64,000 nt of DNA from Streptomyces sp. NRRL B-1140. Its GTDB lineage: Bacteria > Actinomycetota > Actinomycetes > Streptomycetales > Streptomycetaceae. Positions within the stretch are counted from its first letter, which is position 1; each line of letters starts with the position of its first letter. Under the pieces are notes generated by a model. That model did no database searches. It had not been told where the DNA came from and was given only the letters and a program-made list of their open reading frames with translations. The stretch spans positions 1-64,000 of the forward strand of contig NZ_LGEA01000092.1 in assembly GCF_001280065.1 (NCBI RefSeq), written 5' to 3'. This document shows, one piece after another, positions 46,201 to 55,391 of the stretch. The translations under genes were made by a program, and so were the position numbers.

Positions 46201-46854
46201 ATGAAGCGCAACATCGTGATCGCCGCTGTGACCGCTGCCGCTCTGATCGGAGGCGGTACGGCCACGGCCCTCGCGACCACGGGAGACGACGAGGGCTCGG
46301 CGCGGCAGGCGGCCACCACCCAGCTGTCGTCGAACGACGACACGCACGACGACCGCGACGACCGCGACGACGACGCAGCCCGGGCCGCCTCCGCGGACGT
46401 CACCGCGTCCGAGGCGATCGCCTCCGCGCTGAAGCACACCTCGGGCACGGTCGTCTCCGCCGAGCTGGACGACGAGGACGACAGCGACAAGGTGGTCTGG
46501 AACGTCGACGTCCTGTCCGGCGACAACACCTGGCACAGCGTCAGCGTGGATCCGTCCAGCGGCAAGGTCCTGGGCTCGCAGACCGACGACGAGGACGACA
46601 CGGCGCAGGTGCGGGCGGCCCTGAAGGGCTCGTCGGTGACCGCCGAGGAGGCGGCGAAGGCTGCCGCCGGCAAGGGTGTCGTGACGTCGGTCGGCCTCGA
46701 CGAGGACGGCAAGAACAAGTCCTGGGAGGCCGAGACCCGCACGTCCGGCGGCGCCGAGCAGGACTGGAAGATCGACCTCAAGTCCGGCAAGGTCACGGCG
46801 GACCGCGCCGATGCCCAGGACGACGACGCGGACGACCAGGACGACCAGGACTGA
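46201..46854 (+). CDS. secreted acidic PepSY-like protein
   Basis: 217 residues. Signal peptide (MKRNIVIAAVTAAALIGGGT then ATALATTG) followed by a short Asp-rich segment (DDTHDDRDDRDDDAARA). Two PepSY-like units follow: TASEAIASALKHTSGTVVSA to SVSVDPSSGKVL, and TAEEAAKAAAGKGVVTSVG to KIDLKSGKVT. The tail is again acidic (DAQDDDADDQDDQD). PepSY modules often inhibit proteases or sit beside envelope two-component systems. It is divergent from such a system with OmpR-type repeats between, so it is a probable target, and its acidic runs may bind calcium or other cations. Confidence 0.85.
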   Translation: MKRNIVIAAVTAAALIGGGTATALATTGDDEGSARQAATTQLSSNDDTHDDRDDRDDDAARAASADVTASEAIASALKHTSGTVVSAELDDEDDSDKVVWNVDVLSGDNTWHSVSVDPSSGKVLGSQTDDEDDTAQVRAALKGSSVTAEEAAKAAAGKGVVTSVGLDEDGKNKSWEAETRTSGGAEQDWKIDLKSGKVTADRADAQDDDADDQDDQD

Positions 46855-46875
46855 TCAGCAGCTGCCCCTCTTCAC

Positions 46876-46905
46876 GGCCCCGGCGTCCACACGGACGCCG
46901 GGGCC
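46876..46905 (+). terminator. 13-bp hairpin terminator after the PepSY gene
   Basis: Arms 46876-46888 and 46893-46905 are perfect complements with loop ACAC, 21 bp after the stop. Confidence 0.8.
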
Positions 46906-46955
46906 GGGTGCTTCCGCAACGCTGCGTCGCAGCGTGCCACCCCTGGCGGCACGCA

Positions 46956-46989
46956 TGCCCGCAGCTGGGCCCGCGTGCCCGCAGCTGGG
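46956..46989. repeat. short direct repeat (TGCCCGCAGCTGGG, period 20)
   Basis: The 14-mer occurs at 46956-46969 and 46976-46989 in the 346-bp non-coding stretch 46855-47200. No gene is supported in that stretch; it holds the terminator above, this repeat and the long inverted repeat below. Confidence 0.7.
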
Positions 46990-47037
46990 GCGCGCCACGA
47001 CGCTCCCGCACCCGCGTACGGCGAGAAGGGGCCGTGT

Positions 47038-47127
47038 CGGGGGGTGTCCGCCCGCAGCGGTTGGCCCGTCAACGGAGAGTCGGTCGGCGTCAGACCATCG
47101 CGCCGTTCCGAGGACGGACACCCCCCG
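47038..47127. repeat. long-range inverted repeat (CGGGGGGTGTCCG arms)
   Basis: 13-base arms 47038-47050 and 47115-47127 are perfect complements around 64 bp. The enclosed DNA has no coding signal. It may be a cruciform-forming remnant of a small mobile element or an RNA hairpin. Confidence 0.65.
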
Positions 47128-47200
47128 GCGCGGCCCCGACCCACCCCCCACGCAAAGGCGAAGCAGACGCGCACCTCCACCGGCGGAAACCCGAAGCGGC

Positions 47201-48157
47201 TCAGCCCTCCGTCAACCCCGCGACCAGCTCGTCAGCCGCCCGGTAGGGATCCAGCTCGCCCGCGATGATCCGCTCCGCCAGTGCCCCGAGCCGCCGGTCC
47301 CCGTGCAGGTCCCCGATCCGCTCCCGCAGCGCGGTCACCGCGATCGTCTCGACCTCCCGCGACGCCCGGGAAAGACGCCGCTCCGCGAGGACGCCCCGCT
47401 CCTCCATCCAGGCCCGGTGTTTCTCCAGCGCCTCGACGACCTCGTCGACGCCCTCGCCCCGCGCCGCGACCGTCTTCACGATCGGCGGCCGCCAGTCACC
47501 CGGCCCCCGGGACTCCCCCAGCCCCAGCATGTGGTTCAGCTCGCGAGCCGTCGCGTCCGCCCCGTCCCGGTCCGCCTTGTTCACGACGTACACGTCACCG
47601 ATCTCCAGGATCCCGGCCTTGGCCGCCTGGATCCCGTCGCCCATCCCGGGCGCGAGCAGCACGACGGACGTGTCCGCCTGCGAGGCGATCTCCACCTCCG
47701 ACTGCCCGACCCCCACCGTCTCGACCAGGATCACGTCACAGCCGGCGGCGTCCAGGACCCGGATGGCCTGCGGGGCCGCCCAGGCAAGACCGCCCAGGTG
47801 CCCGCGCGTCGCCATGGACCGGATGTACACGCCGGGGTCGGACGCGTGGTCCGACATCCGCACCCGGTCCCCGAGCAGCGCACCGCCCGAGAACGGCGAC
47901 GACGGGTCGACGGCGAGCACGCCGACCCGCTTGCCCTGCTTGCGGTACGCGGAGACCAGAGCCGAGGTCGACGTGGACTTGCCGACCCCGGGCGACCCGG
48001 TCAGCCCCACGACGTACGCCCCGCCCGTCAGCGGCGCGAGCGCCGCCATGACCTCCCGCAGCTGCGGGGACGCCCCCTCCACCAGGGAGATCAGCCGGGC
48101 CACGGCCCGCGGCCGGCCTTCCCTGGCCTGGGCCACCAGGGTGGAGACGTCCTGCAT
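47201..48157 (-). CDS. meaB: MeaB-family G-protein chaperone of B12-dependent mutase
   Basis: 318-residue P-loop GTPase that loads and protects cobalamin-dependent acyl-CoA mutases. G1 GSPGVGKSTS, the base-off switch motif DPSSPFSGGALLGDR, G3 VETVGVGQSE and G4 NKAD; C-terminal dimerisation helices. ATG 48157 (GGAG 5 nt upstream) is preferred over the adjacent GTG 48160. Formerly called ArgK (LAO/AO transport kinase). It follows the thiolase gene by 34 bp on the same strand; likely clients are methylmalonyl-CoA mutase and IcmA. Confidence 0.92.
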   Translation of the reverse strand: MQDVSTLVAQAREGRPRAVARLISLVEGASPQLREVMAALAPLTGGAYVVGLTGSPGVGKSTSTSALVSAYRKQGKRVGVLAVDPSSPFSGGALLGDRVRMSDHASDPGVYIRSMATRGHLGGLAWAAPQAIRVLDAAGCDVILVETVGVGQSEVEIASQADTSVVLLAPGMGDGIQAAKAGILEIGDVYVVNKADRDGADATARELNHMLGLGESRGPGDWRPPIVKTVAARGEGVDEVVEALEKHRAWMEERGVLAERRLSRASREVETIAVTALRERIGDLHGDRRLGALAERIIAGELDPYRAADELVAGLTEG

Positions 48158-48191
48158 CACAGCTCCGTTCAGATAGGGGACGTACCGAAAC

Positions 48192-49406
48192 TCAGGCCTG
48201 GGCCTTGGGCACGCGCACGATCAGCGCGTCACCCTGCCCACCGCCACCGCACAGCGCGGCCGCGCCCACGCCACCCCCGCGCCGCTTCAGCTCCAGCGCG
48301 AGATGCAGCACCAGACGCGCACCGGACATCCCGATCGGGTGACCCAGGGCAATGGCACCACCGTTGACATTCACCTTTTCGGTGGACACGCCGAGGTCCT
48401 TCATGGACTGCACGGCGACGGCCGCGAACGCCTCGTTGATCTCCACGAGGTCGAGGTCCGAGACCTCCAGGCCCTCCTTCTTCAGCGCGTGCAGGATCGC
48501 GTTCGACGGCTGCGACTGCAGGGAGTTGTCCGGCCCCGCCACGTTGCCGTGCGCCCCGATCTCGGCGATCCACTCCAGGCCCAGCTCCTGCGCCTTGGCC
48601 TTGCTCATCACAACGACGGCGGCGGCACCGTCGGAGATCTGCGAGGCGGAACCGGCCGTGATGGTGCCGTCCTTGGAGAACGCCGGACGCAGCTTCCCGA
48701 GCGACTCCGCGGTCGTGTCGCCGCGAATGCCCTCGTCCTTGCTGAACAGCACCGGGTCGCCCTTGCGCTGCGGGATCTCGACGGGCGTGATCTCGGCCTC
48801 GAACAGGCCGTTCTTCTGCGCGGCGGCCGCCCGCTGGTGCGACAGCGCGGCGATCTCGTCCTGCTCGGCACGGCCGATGCCCAGCCGGGTGTTGTGCTTC
48901 TCCGTCGACTCGCCCATGGCGACGCCGTCGAAGGAGTCGGTCAGACCGTCGTGGGCCATGGAGTCGAGCATCTGGACGGCGCCGTACTTGTAGCCCTCGC
49001 GGGACTTCGGCAGCAGGTGCGGGGCGTTGGTCATGGACTCCTGGCCACCGGCGACGACCACGTCGAATTCACCCGCACGGATGAGCTGGTCGGCGAGCGC
49101 GATGGCGTCGAGGCCGGACAGACACACCTTGTTGATGGTCAGCGCCGGCACGTTCATCGGGATGCCGGCCTTGACCGCGGCCTGACGGGCCGGGATCTGC
49201 CCCGCACCGGCCTGGAGCACCTGCCCCATGATCACGTACTGCACCTGGTCGCCGCCGATCCCCGCACGGTCGAGGGCGGCCTTGATCGCGAAGCCGCCGA
49301 GGTCGGCTCCGGAGAAGGACTTGAGCGAACCGAGCAACCGGCCCATGGGCGTCCGCGCGCCCGCGACGATCACCGAGGTGTTCGCCCCAGAAGTTCCAGA
49401 AGACAT
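48192..49406 (-). CDS. acetyl-CoA acetyltransferase (thiolase)
   Basis: 404-residue thiolase that condenses or cleaves acetyl/acyl-CoA. The acyl-enzyme Cys95 is in [12 protein letters not shown], His is in [13 protein letters not shown], and the proton-shuttling Cys is in [15 protein letters not shown] at 49406 has AAGGGG upstream; starting at 49433 would add nine unlikely residues. It is upstream of meaB in one transcription unit and divergent from methylmalonyl-CoA epimerase 148 bp away. Together they fit short-chain acyl-CoA metabolism feeding ethylmalonyl/methylmalonyl pools. Confidence 0.93.
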   Translation of the reverse strand: MSSGTSGANTSVIVAGARTPMGRLLGSLKSFSGADLGGFAIKAALDRAGIGGDQVQYVIMGQVLQAGAGQIPARQAAVKAGIPMNVPALTINKVCLSGLDAIALADQLIRAGEFDVVVAGGQESMTNAPHLLPKSREGYKYGAVQMLDSMAHDGLTDSFDGVAMGESTEKHNTRLGIGRAEQDEIAALSHQRAAAAQKNGLFEAEITPVEIPQRKGDPVLFSKDEGIRGDTTAESLGKLRPAFSKDGTITAGSASQISDGAAAVVVMSKAKAQELGLEWIAEIGAHGNVAGPDNSLQSQPSNAILHALKKEGLEVSDLDLVEINEAFAAVAVQSMKDLGVSTEKVNVNGGAIALGHPIGMSGARLVLHLALELKRRGGGVGAAALCGGGGQGDALIVRVPKAQA

Positions 49407-49554
49407 GAGCTGCGATCCCCTTACCGGCTGCACAGCCGAGGAGTGAACGAGGGTTTACTTCGAATGTACTGAGTGGCACTCCGTGCCGTCATCGGGCTGT
49501 CGGTGTGATCGCGCGCACGTTGCGTAACCACCTCGGGGGCGCTGCACTGAACTC

Positions 49555-49995
49555 ATGCTGACGCGAATCGACCACATCGGAATCGCCTGTTTCGACCTCG
49601 ACAAGACCGTCGAGTTCTACCGTGCCACCTACGGCTTCGAGGTGTTCCACTCCGAGGTCAACGAGGAACAGGGCGTGCGCGAGGCCATGCTCAAGATCAA
49701 CGAGACGTCCGACGGCGGGGCCACGTACCTGCAGCTCCTGGAGCCGACCCGCGAGGACTCCACCGTCGCCAAGTGGCTTGCCAAGAACGGCGAGGGCGTG
49801 CACCACATCGCCTTCGGTACGGCGGATGTCGACGGTGACGCCGACGAGATCAAGGGCAAGGGCGTACGCGTGCTGTACGAAGAGCCGCGAGTCGGTTCCA
49901 TGGGGTCACGGATCACCTTCCTGCACCCCAAGGACTGTCACGGCGTACTGACAGAACTGGTCACTTCGGCGCCTGTTGAGTCACCTGAGCACTGA
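49555..49995 (+). CDS. mce: methylmalonyl-CoA epimerase
   Basis: 146-residue vicinal-oxygen-chelate enzyme that interconverts (R)- and (S)-methylmalonyl-CoA. Metal ligands: His7 (RIDHIGIA), His in GVHHIAF and Glu in GVLTELV, with the conserved HPKDCHG. There is no obvious ribosome site. It is divergent from thiolase-meaB and supplies the (S)-isomer used by polyketide synthases and the (R)-isomer used by the mutase. Confidence 0.94.
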   Translation: MLTRIDHIGIACFDLDKTVEFYRATYGFEVFHSEVNEEQGVREAMLKINETSDGGATYLQLLEPTREDSTVAKWLAKNGEGVHHIAFGTADVDGDADEIKGKGVRVLYEEPRVGSMGSRITFLHPKDCHGVLTELVTSAPVESPEH

Positions 49996-50228
49996 CCCTC
50001 GTACATAGGGGCCGGTAGGGTTGGGGGCGGTCGCCGCTCAGTCCAGGGTGACCGCGGTCCCGCCGTGCGACGGCAGGACCACCGGGGTCCGGGTTTCGGG
50101 GGACGAGCGTCGGGGCAGCAGCCTCTGCTCCGCCGATGATCTGACACCATTCCCCGGGGGCCCCGTTCGGCGGATGGACGGAGCTCGTTCGGAAAGAGTT
50201 GCGACCAGGGGACGGATGGGACCGCGCA

Positions 50229-53200
50229 GTGCGGGGCTACGAGAGCCAGGAGCGAGAGCCGGCGGCTGACGTCGACCACCTCTCTCGGTTCGAAGCCGAG
50301 ATGAAGCGGCTGAAGACCGAACGGGAAAAGGCGATCCAGCACGCCGAGGACCTCGGCTACCAGGTCGAGGTGCTGCGCGCCAAGCTGCACGAGGCGCGGC
50401 GCACCATCATGTCCCGGCCCTCCTTCGAGGGGGGCGACATCGGCTGGCAGGCCGAGCAGTTGCTGCGCAACGCGCAGATGCAGGCCGACCAGATCCGCGC
50501 GGACGCCGACCGCGAGCTGAGCGAGGCCCGGGCCCAGACCCAGCGGATCCTCCAGGAGCACGCCGAACAGGCGGCCCGGCTCCAGGCGGAGCTGCACCAG
50601 GAGGCGGTGACCCGCCGCCAGCAGCTGGACCAGGAACTGTCCGAGCGCCGCCAGACGGTCGAGTCGCACGTCAACGAGAACGTGGCGTGGGCCGAGCAGC
50701 TGCGGGCACGTACCGAGCAGCAGGCACGCCGGCTGCTGGAGGAGTCCCGGGCCGAGGCCGAACAGTCCCTCGCCACCGCCCGCGCGGAGGCCGAGCGGCT
50801 GGCGACGGAGGCCCGGCAGCGGCTGACGAGCGCGGCCGAGGAGGCCCGGGCCGAGGCCGAGCAGATCCTGCGCCGCGCCCGTACGGACGCCGAGCGCCTG
50901 CTCAACGCCGCCTCCACGCAGGCGCAGGAGGCCACCGACCACGCCGAGCAGCTGCGCACGTCGACCGTCACCGAGTCGGAGTCCGCGCGCCGCGAGGCCC
51001 AGGAGCTGAGCAAGGCCGCCGAGCAGCGGATGGCCGAGGCCGAGGAGGCGCTGCGCAAGGCGCAGGCCGAGTCGGAGAAGCTGGTCACGGAGGCCAAGGA
51101 GGCCGCCGCCAAGGCCCTGGCGAGTGCCGAGTCGGCGAACGAGACGCGTACACGCACCGCCAAGGAGCAGGTCGCCCGGCTGGTCGAGGAGGCCACGAAG
51201 GAGGCCGAGAACACCAAGTCCGAGGCCGAGCAGCTCGTCGCCGACGCCAAGGCCGAGGCCGAGAAGATCGTCGCGGAGGCCTCCGAGAAGGCCCGCACGC
51301 TCACCGCCGAGGAGACCGCGACCCAGCTGTCCAAGGCGGCCCGGACCGCCGAGGAGGTCCTCGACAAGGCGTCGGAGGACGCCAAGAAGACCACCAGGGC
51401 CGCGGCCGAGGAGGCCGAGCGGATCCGCTCCGAGGCCGAGGCCGAGGCGGACCGGCTGCGGGCCGAGGCGCACGACATCGCCGAGCAGCTCAAGGGCGCG
51501 GCGAAGGACGACACCAAGGAGTACCGCGCCAAGACGGTCGAGCTGCAGGAGGAGGCCCGCCGGCTGCGCGGCGAGGCCGAGCAGCTGCGCGCGGACGCGG
51601 TCGACGAGGGCGAGAAGATCCGCGCCGAGGCCCGCAAGGAGGCCGTGGCGCAGATCGAGGAGGCGGCGAAGTCCGCCGAGGAGCTGCTCGCCAAGGCCAA
51701 GGCGGACGCGGACGAGCTGCGCACGACGGCCCAGGCGGACAGCGAGAAGGTCCGCACCGAGGCCATCGAGCGGGCGACGACCCTGCGCCGGCAGGCCGAG
51801 GAGACCCTTCAGCGCACCCGGCAGGAGGCCGAGCGGCACCGCGAGGAGGTCGTCGAGCAGGCCGAGGCGCTCAAGGAGGACGCCGAGCGCGCGGCACGGG
51901 AGCTGCACGAGGAGACCCAGCGGGCCATAGAGGCCCGTCGGGCCGAGGCCGCCGAGGAGCTGACCCGGCTCCAGACGGAGGCGGAGGAGCGGCTGACGGC
52001 CGCCGAGCAGGCGCTGTCGGACGCCCGTGAGGAGGCCGCGCGGCTCCGCCGCGAGACCTCCGAGGAGAACGAGCGGCTGCGGGCCGAGGCCGCCGAGCGG
52101 ATCCGCACACTCCGGCAGCAGGCCGAGGCGGAGGCCGAGCGGCTGCGCGACGAGGCCGCCGCGGACGCGTCCGCGGCGCGCGCCGAGGGCGAAGCCGTCG
52201 CCGTGCGGCTGCGCTCGGAGGCGGCGACCGAGGCCGAGCGGCTGAAGTCGGAGGCACAGGAGAGCGCGGACCGGATGCGCGCGGAGGCGCAGTCCGCGGC
52301 CGAGCGCCTCGCCACGGAGGCGTCCGAGACGCTGGCCGCCGCCCAGGAGGAGGCCAACCGGCGTCGCCGCGAGGCCGAGGAGGTCCTCGGCAGCGCCCGT
52401 CAGGAGGCCGACCAGGAGCGCGAACGGGCCCGCGAGCAGAGCGAGGAGCTGCTGGCCTCGGCGCGCAAGCGCGTGGAGGAGGCGCAGACCGAGGCCGTAC
52501 GGCTGGTCGAGGAGGCCGACCGTCGTGCCACCGAGATGGTGGCGGCGGCCGAGCAGCACGCCCAGCAGGTCCGGGACTCCGTCGCGGGGCTGCACGAGCA
52601 GGCCCAGGAGGAGATCACCGGTCTGCGCTCCGCCGCCGAGCACGCGGCGGACCGTACCCGCCGGGAGGCCCAGGAGGAGGCGGACCGGGTCCGTTCCGAC
52701 GCCTACGCCGAGCGGGAGCGGGCCAGCGAGGACGCGGGCCGGCTGCGGCGCGAGGCGCACGAGGAGACCGAGGCCGCCAAGGCGCTCGCCGAGCGGACGA
52801 TGACCGAGGCGATCTCGGAGGCGGAGCGGATCCGCACGGAGGTCGCCGAGCACGCCCAGCGGGTGCGCACGGAGGCGTCGGACGCGATCGCCGAGGCGGA
52901 GCAGAGCGCCTCGCGCACCCGGGCGGACGCCCGTGAGGACGCCAACCGCATCCGGTCGGACGCGGCGACGCAGGCGGACACCCTCATCGGCGAGGCGCGC
53001 GCCGAGGCGGAGCGGCTCACCACCGAGACGGTCCAGGAGACCGACCGGCTGCGGATGGACACGGTCAACGAGGCCGAGCGGGTCCGCACGGAGGCCCTGT
53101 CCGAGGCCGAGCGCGTGCGGTCCGAGGCGGCCACGGAGGCCGACCGGGTGCGGACCGAGTCCGTCGCCAAGGCCGACCAGCTGGTCGCGGAGGCCACCGG

Positions 53201-54176
53201 CGAGGCGGAGCGGCTGCGGGCCGAGGCCGCCGAGACGGTCGGCTCGGCGCAGCAGCACGCCGAGCGGATCCGCCGCGAGGCCGAGCGGGTCAAGACCGAC
53301 GCGGAGGCGGAGGCGGAGCGCCTCGTCGCCACGGCTCGCGAGGAGGCCGACCGCACGCTGGACGAAGCCCGCAAGGACGCCAACAAGCGGCGCTCGGAGG
53401 CGGCCGAGCAGGTCGACAAGCTCATCACGGAGACCACGGCCGAGGCGGACAAGCTGCTGACCGAGGCACAGCAGCAGGCGCACAAGACCACCGCGGAGGC
53501 CGAGTCGCGGGCCGACACCATGGTGGGCGCGGCCCGCAAGGAGGCCGACCGGCTCGTCTCCGAGGCGACGGTCGAGGGCAACTCGCTCGTGGAGAAGGCC
53601 CGTACGGACGCCGACGAGCTGCTGGTCGGTGCGCGCCGGGACGCCACGCAGATAAGGGAGCGTGCCGAGGAGCTGCGCGACCGCATCACCTCCGAGATCG
53701 AGGAGCTGCACGAGCGGGCCCGCCGTGAGTCGGCCGAGACGATGAAGTCGGCGGGCGACCGCTGCGACGCGCTCGTCAAGGCGGCCGAGGAGCAGCTGGC
53801 GAAGGCGCAGGCGAAGGCCAAGGAGATCGTCTCGGAGGCCAACTCCGAGGCCGGCAAGGTGCGTATCGCCGCGGTGAAGAAGGCGGAGGGGCTGCTCAAG
53901 GAGGCCGAGCAGAAGAAGACCACGCTGGTCCGCGAGGCCGAGGAGCTCAAGGCCGAGGCGATCCGCGAGGCCAAGCGCACGGTCGAGGAGGGCAAGCGCG
54001 AGCTGGAGGTCCTGGTTCGCCGGCGGGAGGACATCAACGCCGAGATCTCCCGTGTCCAGGACGTCCTGGAGGCGTTGGAATCCTTCGAGGCACCCGCCGG
54101 CTCCAAGGACAACGGGGTCAAGGCGGGCGCGACGGTCGGAGCGCCCCGATCGGGTGGCAAGTCCTCGGACGGCTAG
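50229..54176 (+). CDS. scy: Scy polarisome coiled-coil protein
   Basis: About 1315 residues, nearly all heptad/hendecad coiled coil (EAERLRAEA-type repeats) built from ~51-residue periods. It begins MRGYESQEREPAADVDHLSR and ends in a basic, Gly-rich tail (GGKSSDG). Scy forms the tip-organising centre of Streptomyces hyphae, binding DivIVA and FilP and setting branch sites. GTG at 50229 matches the characterised protein; a GTG at 50199 would add ten residues. The DNA is repetitive, so long spurious open frames appear on the other strand. filP follows 195 bp later with its own leader. Confidence 0.95.
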   Translation: MRGYESQEREPAADVDHLSRFEAEMKRLKTEREKAIQHAEDLGYQVEVLRAKLHEARRTIMSRPSFEGGDIGWQAEQLLRNAQMQADQIRADADRELSEARAQTQRILQEHAEQAARLQAELHQEAVTRRQQLDQELSERRQTVESHVNENVAWAEQLRARTEQQARRLLEESRAEAEQSLATARAEAERLATEARQRLTSAAEEARAEAEQILRRARTDAERLLNAASTQAQEATDHAEQLRTSTVTESESARREAQELSKAAEQRMAEAEEALRKAQAESEKLVTEAKEAAAKALASAESANETRTRTAKEQVARLVEEATKEAENTKSEAEQLVADAKAEAEKIVAEASEKARTLTAEETATQLSKAARTAEEVLDKASEDAKKTTRAAAEEAERIRSEAEAEADRLRAEAHDIAEQLKGAAKDDTKEYRAKTVELQEEARRLRGEAEQLRADAVDEGEKIRAEARKEAVAQIEEAAKSAEELLAKAKADADELRTTAQADSEKVRTEAIERATTLRRQAEETLQRTRQEAERHREEVVEQAEALKEDAERAARELHEETQRAIEARRAEAAEELTRLQTEAEERLTAAEQALSDAREEAARLRRETSEENERLRAEAAERIRTLRQQAEAEAERLRDEAAADASAARAEGEAVAVRLRSEAATEAERLKSEAQESADRMRAEAQSAAERLATEASETLAAAQEEANRRRREAEEVLGSARQEADQERERAREQSEELLASARKRVEEAQTEAVRLVEEADRRATEMVAAAEQHAQQVRDSVAGLHEQAQEEITGLRSAAEHAADRTRREAQEEADRVRSDAYAERERASEDAGRLRREAHEETEAAKALAERTMTEAISEAERIRTEVAEHAQRVRTEASDAIAEAEQSASRTRADAREDANRIRSDAATQADTLIGEARAEAERLTTETVQETDRLRMDTVNEAERVRTEALSEAERVRSEAATEADRVRTESVAKADQLVAEATGEAERLRAEAAETVGSAQQHAERIRREAERVKTDAEAEAERLVATAREEADRTLDEARKDANKRRSEAAEQVDKLITETTAEADKLLTEAQQQAHKTTAEAESRADTMVGAARKEADRLVSEATVEGNSLVEKARTDADELLVGARRDATQIRERAEELRDRITSEIEELHERARRESAETMKSAGDRCDALVKAAEEQLAKAQAKAKEIVSEANSEAGKVRIAAVKKAEGLLKEAEQKKTTLVREAEELKAEAIREAKRTVEEGKRELEVLVRRREDINAEISRVQDVLEALESFEAPAGSKDNGVKAGATVGAPRSGGKSSDG

Positions 54177-54370
54177 CGGTAAGCCGGGCCGGGGAGCCCG
54201 ATTCCGGGGCCATCCGGGGGCTTTGACCAAGTTTTGGCAAGCGATCCGCCGCTTAGCCACTCAAAAGGGGTCTCATTTTCCAGATCAAACGCGCATCCGC
54301 TCGATGACACACCGTTTCGGCCCCTAGGATTCCACCTATCACCTCACCGGTCTCATTCGACAGGAACCCC

Positions 54371-55306
54371 ATGAGCGACACTTCCCCCTACGGCTTCGAG
54401 CTTGTGCGGCGTGGGTACGACCGCGCTCAGGTGGACGAACGTATCTCCAAGCTCGTCTCCGACCGTGACAGCGCTCTCTCCCGCATCACCGCTCTGGAAA
54501 AGCGCATCGAAGAGCTCCACCTCGAGACGCAGAACGCCCAGGCCCAGATCACCGACGCCGAGCCGTCGTACGCGGGTCTCGGCGCGCGCGTGGAGAAGAT
54601 CCTCCGTCTCGCCGAGGAAGAGGCGAAGGACCTGCGCGAGGAGGCCCGGCGCGCCGCCGAGCAGCACCGCGAGCTCGCCGAGTCGGCGGCCCAGCAGGTG
54701 CGCAACGACGCCGAGTCGTACGCGGCGGAGCGCAAGGCGAAGGCCGAGGACGAGGGCCTGCGGATCGTCGAGAAGGCCAAGAGTGACGCTTCCCAGCTGC
54801 GTGCCGAGGCGCAGAAGGACGCGCAGTCCAAGCGTGAGGAGGCGGACGCCCTCTTCGAGGAGACCCGCGCCAAGGCCGCACAGGCCGCCGCCGACTTCGA
54901 GACGAACCTCGCCAAGCGCCGCGAGCAGTCCGAGCGCGACCTGGCCTCCCGTCAGGCCAAGGCCGAGAAGCGCCTCGCCGAGATCGAGCACCGCGCCGAG
55001 CAGCTGCGCCTGGAGGCCGAGAAGCTGCGCACGGACGCCGAGCGCCGCGCCCGCCAGACGGTCGAGACGGCTCAGCGCCAGGCCGAGGACATCGTGGCCG
55101 ACGCCAACGCCAAGGCCGACCGCATCCGTTCGGAATCCGAGCGCGAGCTGGCCGCCCTCACCAACCGCCGCGACAGCATCAACGCCCAGCTGACCAACGT
55201 CCGCGAGATGCTCGCGACGCTCACGGGCGCCGCGGTGGCCGCCGCCGGCACGCCGGCCGAGGACGAGCCGATCTCCCGTGGGGTCCCGGCCCAGCAGTCC
55301 CGGTAA
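54371..55306 (+). CDS. filP: FilP intermediate-filament-like cytoskeletal protein
   Basis: 311-residue coiled-coil protein. The N-terminal ~25 residues (SPYGFELVRRGYDRAQVDERI) are DivIVA-like; a rod of hendecad repeats follows (~25-285), and the tail ends GVPAQQSR. FilP forms an apical meshwork that stiffens growing hyphae and works with Scy and DivIVA. AGGAA precedes the ATG. A possible promoter (GATGAC 54303-54308, TAGGAT 54325-54330) lies in the 194-bp gap. A 15-bp terminator follows. Confidence 0.95.
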   Translation: MSDTSPYGFELVRRGYDRAQVDERISKLVSDRDSALSRITALEKRIEELHLETQNAQAQITDAEPSYAGLGARVEKILRLAEEEAKDLREEARRAAEQHRELAESAAQQVRNDAESYAAERKAKAEDEGLRIVEKAKSDASQLRAEAQKDAQSKREEADALFEETRAKAAQAAADFETNLAKRREQSERDLASRQAKAEKRLAEIEHRAEQLRLEAEKLRTDAERRARQTVETAQRQAEDIVADANAKADRIRSESERELAALTNRRDSINAQLTNVREMLATLTGAAVAAAGTPAEDEPISRGVPAQQSR

Positions 55307-55334
55307 CACCGGGGTATACGGAGTCTGAACCTCC

Positions 55335-55372
55335 GCAAAGCCCTCTGCCGCTCGGGTGGCAGAGGGCTTTGC
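55335..55372. terminator. 15-bp hairpin terminator after filP
   Basis: Arms 55335-55349 and 55358-55372 pair perfectly around an 8-nt loop. It separates filP from the downstream ABC genes. Confidence 0.85.
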
Positions 55373-55391
55373 CACGCTCTAGCGTGGCGGC

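Noticed and set aside
46855..47200. Possible small genes after the PepSY gene
   Set aside because: Frames here have no ribosome sites and are disrupted by a terminator and repeats.
49938..54260. A 1440-codon open frame on the minus strand opposite scy
   Set aside because: It is the shadow of the repetitive coiled-coil gene: composition is Leu/Arg/Gly low complexity, no ribosome site, and scy on the other strand matches a known protein along its length.
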